Positions 58,220-64,000 of a stretch of 64,000 bases of DNA are shown in pieces (positions within the stretch are counted from its first letter, which is position 1; the number at the start of each line of letters is the position of its first letter). The translations under genes and the position numbers were made by a program. Under the pieces are notes generated by a model. That model did no database searches. It saw only the letters and a program-made list of their open reading frames with translations, and was not told the origin of the DNA. The stretch lies in the NCBI GenBank assembly GCA_947683625.1, contig CANTUR010000609.1, positions 1 through 64,000 on the forward strand, given 5' to 3'. This DNA is from Mallotus nudiflorus. Taxonomy: Eukaryota; Streptophyta; Magnoliopsida; Malpighiales; Euphorbiaceae.

Positions 58220-59570
58220 CCAATCCTTAGAAGTGCAAACTTATATGTAGACTCACTAGCTAAGTCGGTAGTAGAAGACAATCAAACATTCAAAGACCTT
58301 GAGCTTATCGAGGAGTTGATTAAACTAAGCACCAAGGAAGTAAAGATCATGGATATCCAGGAAGTTGTAGAATGGATAAAGCCAATCATTCAGTATCTCG
58401 AACATGGTGTACTCCCATAGGATAGATTGAAGGCTTAGGAGTTAAAGATAAAAGCTGCACACTACTCCATACACAATGGGGAACTCTACAGAAGGTCCCT
58501 TTCATACGTATGGTCTAAGTGTGTGTCATCAGAGGAAGGAAATTATATGCCCAAGGAAATTCATGAAGGGATTTATGAAGCTCATGAATCTCATTATTCA
58601 CTTATTAGAAAGGCATTACTCCAAGGTTACTATTGTCCCACCATGTTCTGAGATGCTTATAAATTAGTTTAGGAATGCTATAAGTGTCAACAGTTTGCTC
58701 GCCTCAACCACAAGCCTTATAATACTCAGCATCCAATTGGGAGTCCTTGGCCTTTTGCAATATGGGGAATGGATATCTTAGGCCTATTTCCTATTTTAGC
58801 CTCCTAAAAGAAGTTCTTGATCATGGCTATAAATTACTTCACTAAGTTGATAGAAGTTGAAGTTGTCCCAACCATTACTAAGGCCAGGATTCAATACTTT
58901 TTCTGGAAAGAAATCATTTACAGATTTAGCATACTGTACACTTTGATAATAAAAAATGGGAAGCAATTCAACAATAAAAAATTCAGAAAGTTTTGTTTTA
59001 ATATTAATATAAAGCTCTTATTTACTTTAGTAGCTCATCCACAAACAAATGGCTAGATAGAAGTCGCTAACAAGATCATCATGTAAGGTCTAAAGAAGAG
59101 ATTAGATGAAAAAAAGGAAAACTAGGTTGAAGAACTCAACAATGTCATTTGGGCGTATAAAATAACACTTAAAACCTCTATAGAAGAAACACTTTTCAGA
59201 CTAACTTATGGGATGGATGCTATAATCATAGTGGAAATTGGTTTAGTAAACTACAAGGTAACCGAGAATCTAGATCAGGAAGTCAACAACAACGCTCGAT
59301 TATGCCTGGACCTACTTAAAGAGAGGAGAGAACGAACATCCATTGTGGCAAAAGGTAAAAAATAGAGGATCATGGAGTATCATAACAGACATGTCTAGCT
59401 AAAGCAGTTTAAGGTTAGAGATTGGGTACTCAGATGGGCTAACATTGGAAAAAGCAACTCTAGCACAAGCAAACTCCAACCTAATTAGGAAGGTCCTTAC
59501 CAAATCATTGAGAAGATGACCAAGGGGCATACAAGATCAAGGATGAATAAGGAAAAGAGTTGCCTTGATA
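58220..59570 (+). pseudogene. Integrase of the Tat-lineage element
   Basis: Starts with the linker MDIQEVVEWIKPIIQYLE and NGELYRRS. Zinc-binding residues lie in the HEGIYEAHE and ECYKCQQFAR blocks. The core shows AIWGMDILGLFP (first Asp), a degraded second-Asp block where IIKNGKQFNN replaces the usual SDNG type, and HPQTNG then a stop, IEVANKIIM, with the Glu. Later blocks are YGMDAIIIVEIGL, MEYHNRHV and WVLRWANI. The second catalytic Asp is lost. Several stops look like Gln-to-stop or Trp-to-stop changes. Confidence 0.85.
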
Positions 59571-59789
59571 CTAAAACTCTGACAGCCTTAGGAAATATTA
59601 TCAATAAAATGTATTTGAAGTATAATAAGTTTGAGAAATAAAAAAAAAGATATACTTCATTCATTGTTGAAAATATTACATTATAAGGATAAATCTTTAA
59701 AAATATTTTACAAGTTAACTTTAGACCCAGTAGGCACAATCCTGATATTGGGATGGAGTCCAACATCTTTTGAAGATTGAGATTCAAAG

Positions 59790-61585
59790 ATCGAAGTGGA
59801 TTTGGTGTCAGAAGAAGTAGCTCCGAAAAAGATTTTTCTTTAATGATTTGAGGATCCTTAGAGGTAGACTTAGCAGTAGCATCTTAAGCAGCAACCAACT
59901 GTGCTAGGTCATTAGGAGTTATCTTATCCAAATAAAAAAAAATCTAAATCAAGAAGTTGAGCTGAAAGTACCATCCAAAACTCGGACTTATAAGCCTTGA
60001 GAAATCCCTTTACTATCTTTTGATAAGTTCTTAGGTCATCATCCCGGGATTTCTTTTCATCACGTAACTCTTTTCTCAGAGTCTCAAGCTCAGCATCCTA
60101 TGACTCGATCCTTGATGTGAGTTGAGCTTCAGAATGCTCAAACTCTTAGAGCTTAATCAAGCTTGCCTTATTTTCTGACTTGAACTTCACACTATCAGTC
60201 TCTGCAAGTTCTAGGGCACGTTTAGCCACATCCAGCTTCTTCTCATAGTTAATCACAATGGCACTGACCTCAGCCTCCTTGATATTGTACTCACTCTAGA
60301 GGATGAAATGATTATCCTTTACCAATAACAACCCTTGAGCTATCTGATAGATAAGTATAAAAATATCAAAATATAAAGACATCCATAGGAATATTATTAT
60401 AGACAATATTAGATAGGTTACCTTTAAGGCATGGGTAATCAACGAGTTAAACAACTCGTTCTTTCCCTCATCTTACCACCTTTGGATGTCATCCAATAAC
60501 TATAGAGACTCAGTATAATGATCTCTAACTTGTGGATTATAGATGCTAGCAGGCTTCACCTTTGATAAAATTAATCTTTTTAGACTTAGGCACTCGATAA
60601 GGTTAAGGCGCTTAATAAACACCTCGTCCCCAAGCTATTCCCCGTCACCTAACTCCACACTTCAGGAGTGCTTAAGAAGTTTAGATGCTTCCCTTTGAGT
60701 GTCGCTGAGCACACCTTTGCCTTTGTCACTCAGGCATTGATCCGTATAAGCCTCCAAGGTCTATGCATCCTATGTAGGTTATTCAATCTGACCTAGTCCT
60801 TTGGCTCCTCATCTAAAAAGATTTCATCCACAAAAGCAAAACAGTCAGCCATTTATAAATGAAAAAAGAACAAAAGTTAGAATGTACTTTTAGAATCTCA
60901 GAACTTGCCACTAACATCTATATGCGCAGGGAAAACACTCTAGAGGTATCTCCAAGATAAATTCTCAGTAGATGTTCCATTGGCTACCTTAGATATGAAG
61001 CCTTAACACTAACTCAATTTTTTCTTCGGATAACCTCAAAGGATGCTTCACCTTATGGCAATCATCTGCCCACATCCGTAAAATATTAATAAAATATGAT
61101 GGATGCTCAACTACAAAAAATCTATGCCTCTGTTTCTTGTGAAGGTTTGGAAGCTTAACCAAAAGGTTATGGTTTGGAATAACTGATAAAGAAAACATCA
61201 ACTCCCCCTTTTTCTTATTTAGACTATACATATATTAGAGAACATCCAGATCTGGCTCTCTACCCTCTTTATGCATTAACTCTATAAACTCGGTTAAGAT
61301 CCAATAATTGTTAGGATGAAGTTGGTCAGGAGCTATATTATATCTATTTAAGACACTTCAAATGAAAGGATCTAAAGGAAATTTCAACCCCCTTCTAATT
61401 GATCAAAGTGTACAAGTTTCTGCTTGTCTAAAAGAGGGGTATGAGCCTTGAAGTTGTTATCTATAATATGTAAGATGAAATCTTGGGGAATGCTAAAACA
61501 TCTCTTATACTATTTGATCATATTATCATCTATCCTAAATATAAAAAGATTTGAACTAATTTACTCTTATGGAGCCATGGATCCT
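59790..61585 (-). pseudogene. Antisense additional ORF of the Tat-lineage element
   Basis: Read on the minus strand from an ATG near 61578, pieces in order are ILTEFIELMHKEGREPDLD, then 60989-61231 with SVIPNHNLLVKLPNLHKKQ and RFFVVEHPSYF, then a long coiled-coil-like part (EAEVSAIVINYEKKLDVAK, LETLRKELRDEKKSRDDDL). This N-terminal domain plus coiled coil resembles plant proteins annotated as putative gypsy-type transposon proteins, and the antisense position between integrase and the 3' LTR matches the extra ORFs known in Tat elements such as Grande. Stops and frame changes show it is decayed. Function is unknown. Confidence 0.6.
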
Positions 61586-62019
61586 ATCGAAGAGAAATAA
61601 AGGAAGAAGAAGATAGAAAGGGGAAGAGACTCACCTATAAGGAAGAAAGCAAGTCTATAGAAAATGCAAAGAAAGCAAGAGTAAAAGACAGTTGAAAGGA
61701 AAAGCTAGAAAGTAAGAGGCAATAGAAAATCAAAAGTGAGGCTAGCAAATGGATTAGCCTATTTAAGAAGGAGTGAAAGGCTCTAGAATGACCACTACTG
61801 CCCTTACAGTTATTTACATCTCTTTCATGTAACATCAAGGGTATTCTAAGCAAAAGAAAAGCCCACTAATCAAGCAGTTATCATTATGGTAGCTAAAATG
61901 TCTCATCTTCTAACACATGAACAGATGTGACAATTACATAATTCAAAATTTAAAAGAATGTCAAAAGACATGGCGGTTGATAATCCCACTCATCCTACTA
62001 CCAGTTGTCCTTTTTATCG

Positions 62020-62310
62020 ACACTCATATTGCGCTTCTATGCACCAAGCATCTAAGTCTAGTGACTGAAGTTGGCACCCTCAAGTCACTTCGATAGTACT
62101 CAAGCTGCGCTTCTAATGCACTAAGAGTTTACGGCACTCGATTCTATGACACTTTTAATGCACCAAGATTCTACGACACTCAGGCTGCACTTCTAATGTA
62201 GTGAGCATCTAAGTTCAGTGACTAAAGTTGGCACCCTTAGCTCACTTCAATAGTATTGAGGTTTGGCACTCAAACCGTGCTTCTAATGCACCGAGCATTA
62301 AAACCCCAAT
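62020..62310 (+). repeat. Degenerate tandem repeats in the 3' region
   Basis: The motif GCTTCTAATGCACCAAGCAT and the block GTGACTGAAGTTGGCACCCT recur (62020-62095 and 62177-62255), giving a period of about 157 bp, with partial units at 62099-62126 and 62267-62303. Such arrays are common in Tat-element 3' regions. Confidence 0.7.
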
Positions 62311-62563
62311 GACGGTTGTTTCCATCAGGTTGTTTCTATCATACTGATGTGTTAATCCCTTAAGACTTTTTATAAACACCGAGCATCTATAACTCCAGCT
62401 GGCATCTTCCTATCCTCATAAGCACTACAATCTTAAGACTCGATATCGAGCATCATTTCTTTCTTGGTGACTAAGGCTAGCCACCTCAGCTCAGCTTTCT
62501 ACATTATTCATCACCCTGCATTTATCATATAAGCATATATCAAACATAAATATCTGAACATAA

Positions 62564-62579
62564 TTTTGGGGGGAACTTT
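62564..62579 (+). other. Polypurine tract of the Tat-lineage element
   Basis: TTTTGGGGGGAACTTT directly before the 3' LTR. Confidence 0.88.
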
Positions 62580-62981
62580 TGATACCTCATATATATATTC
62601 TTATTTTACTAAGGGTTTATTTTCTTAATCAGGTGTTACTTGTAAATGAAGAATGTCCAAATGTGATATGAGAAGGATTCCCAATTAAGGAAACTCTTAG
62701 ATAGGAAGAAATACTCTTTAAATAGGGACATGACCTTCATCAAAGAGGAATCCTATTCCTCTTAGGTTTGACCATCACTATCCCTATACATAGGACCCCA
62801 TATCCCTCATTTTTATTCATTCTATTATCTCATACTCTTTACTTCCTTTATCTCTCTCTCTGTCTCTACATTCTTTAACTTAGGTATTAGAGGGTTTATT
62901 GGGGTCCTCCTCATCTCTCACTTTGTCCTTCTTTGATTCCTTGCAAGGCTCAAACTCAGAGGTTTTGAAAATAAGTTATCA
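62580..62981 (+). repeat. 3' LTR of the Tat-lineage element
   Basis: 402 bp, TGATACCTCA to AAGTTATCA. It differs from the 5' LTR by many substitutions and small indels, so the insertion is old. Confidence 0.92.
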
Positions 62982-62986
62982 TTGTA

Positions 62987-63329
62987 TATTTAACATGTAA
63001 ATTAAAATATAATTTCTTTTTCAAAAAAATAATTGGAGAATCAATTATGTTGATATTAGATTATAAAAAGAGAAATTAATATTATATATTTATATGAATG
63101 TGTTTGATAATTATACAAGGACATATTTGATCTTTTTATAAAATAAATTTTTTTATAGAAAAATAAATATCTTTTTTCAAAGTAAAATAATTTAAAAGTA
63201 AAAGTTTTATAAATAATCCAATTAAATAGGATATTTTAAATATTTTAATTATTAACTAGCTACTTTAAATGAAGGATAATTATGTCATTTATATTGAAAA
63301 AGATAAATATGGAGTGCATATATGAATTG
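62987..63329. other. AT-rich stretch, nothing recognised
   Basis: Flank of the Tat-lineage element. No coding or repeat signature beyond AT-rich runs. Confidence 0.5.
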
Positions 63330-64000
63330 ATGGAGTGTGAAAATCAGGTTTATTGCATCAATGGTACAATTGATGGAGTGTCAAAATTGGGTTTATTGCA
63401 CCAATGGTATATAAACTTTTTCTATGTTTCATTTTTGTACCAGATTTTTAATTTTTTTTCTTTTTAGTTACTGAAGTTCTATTTTTATTTTAAGTTAAAG
63501 TATTTTGAACATATCTTATCAAATTTAGCATACGTGACAACTAGAATAAATATATTCTTAGTATATTCACCACATAAGCATCCTATTACGCAACTTAATA
63601 ATCTTATAGACCCTAGAAAACAACATTACTAAAGAAAACAAAATTGAAAATGTAAAAACCCTAATAAAAGGATAAAAATAACTTTAAAAAAGGACAAAAA
63701 TGACTTCAATGAAGATATAACATATATAAAAGGAAAAAAATCTCTAAAATGACTATATTTCTCTTTGTTCTTCTTCTTTAATAGTGATACTTATTGTTTG
63801 ACAGCGATACTTTGTTCTTATTCTTGAATTCTTCTCATTGATACGCTGTTAAATAATTAGTATTACTGTCAAAGAAGAAGAATGAAGAGAAACATAATCA
63901 TTTTGGAGATTTTTTCATTTTTAATTTGTTGTATCTTTGTTAAAGTTGCTTTTGTCCTTTTGTTATGTTTGCCTTTTATTAGGGTTTTCAAATTTTCAAT
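63330..64000. mobile_element. Second fold-back element, cut by the window end
   Basis: 63390-63680 matches the left arm and centre of the element at 52276-52811 (GGGTTTATTGCACCAATGGT, AAAGTATTTTGAACATAT, CCCTAATAAAAGGATAAAAA). A further inverted repeat brackets about 63740-63905 (TCTTCTTCTTTAATAGTGATAC against GTATTACTGTCAAAGAAGAAG), and the last 30 bases are the complement of 63640-63675. The centre is near 63823, so the right arm should extend beyond 64000. The left terminus is tandemly duplicated (63330-63370 and 63371-63415). Confidence 0.7.

Larger units (their letters stand above)
59640..62563. other. Long 3' non-pol region of the Tat-lineage element
   Basis: About 3 kb between integrase and the 3' LTR. 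On the plus strand it codes for nothing recognisable. The minus strand holds the extra ORF remnant, and the distal part has degenerate tandem repeats. Confidence 0.75.
53707..62981 (+). mobile_element. Full-length Tat-lineage Ty3/gypsy element, heavily mutated
   Basis: 9.3 kb with short LTRs (53707-54118 and 62580-62981), TTGTA duplications at 53702-53706 and 62982-62986, a primer site at 54121-54139 and a polypurine tract at 62564-62579. Coding order is gag, protease, RT, RNase H, a second RNase H, integrase, then 3 kb of 3' region with an antisense ORF remnant and degenerate tandem repeats. Two RNase H domains, the primer-site form and the long 3' region fit the Tat lineage. Stops are frequent in every domain, so it is dead. 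Confidence 0.93.

Noticed and set aside
1..64000. tRNA, rRNA or snRNA genes
   Set aside because: No cloverleaf-compatible A and B boxes with acceptor pairing were found apart from the weak SINE-like pair at 43925-44030, and no rRNA-like sequence was seen.

Overview
The window looks like AT-rich nuclear DNA of a flowering plant. The evidence is the plant-type LTR retrotransposons (Tekay/Del-like chromoviruses with 3 kb LTRs primed by initiator tRNA-Met, plus a Tat-lineage Ty3/gypsy element with two RNase H domains), long TA microsatellites, and one intact plant-specific DUF688-type gene. The species cannot be named from the sequence alone. No bacterial features, rRNA genes, convincing tRNA genes or CRISPR arrays are seen.

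Layout. 1-1445 is the tail of a decayed minus-strand LTR cut by the window edge, and about 1480-3736 is a decayed plus-strand LTR remnant. An old family-B LTR (4050-5750 continuing at 20512-21351) was split by a full-length minus-strand family-B Tekay-like element (5751-20511, target duplication TTAAC). The integrase of that element was in turn split by a family-A solo LTR (10330-13585). 22287-32509 is a very young plus-strand family-A element (target duplication GAAAA, two differences noticed between its 3.07 kb LTRs) that has lost most of gag and carries a one-base frameshift in pol. It sits in an unusual AT-rich repeat with an ~88 bp tandem unit, a second copy of which is at 33690-35195. 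At 37371-43798 a family-B solo LTR contains a family-A solo LTR (40181-43387, target duplication ATATA). 43799-53706 is mostly unannotated AT-rich DNA holding the only clear host gene (49637-50281, minus) and a fold-back element. 53707-62981 is a complete but heavily mutated Tat-lineage element (target duplication TTGTA) with an antisense extra ORF and a repeat-bearing 3' region. The window ends in a second member of the fold-back family.

How it fits together. The Tekay-like elements carry integrase and chromodomain remnants and have repeatedly inserted into one another, which fits heterochromatin targeting. The most interesting signal is inside their LTRs. Families A and B both show an ordered, size-conserved series of splice-donor and splice-acceptor-like sites bounding GC-rich islands, plus conserved hairpins with compensating base changes. 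This suggests a leader spliced from several LTR exons, upstream of a further acceptor-like site one base before the gag ATG of the B element. That reading is inference and needs transcript data.
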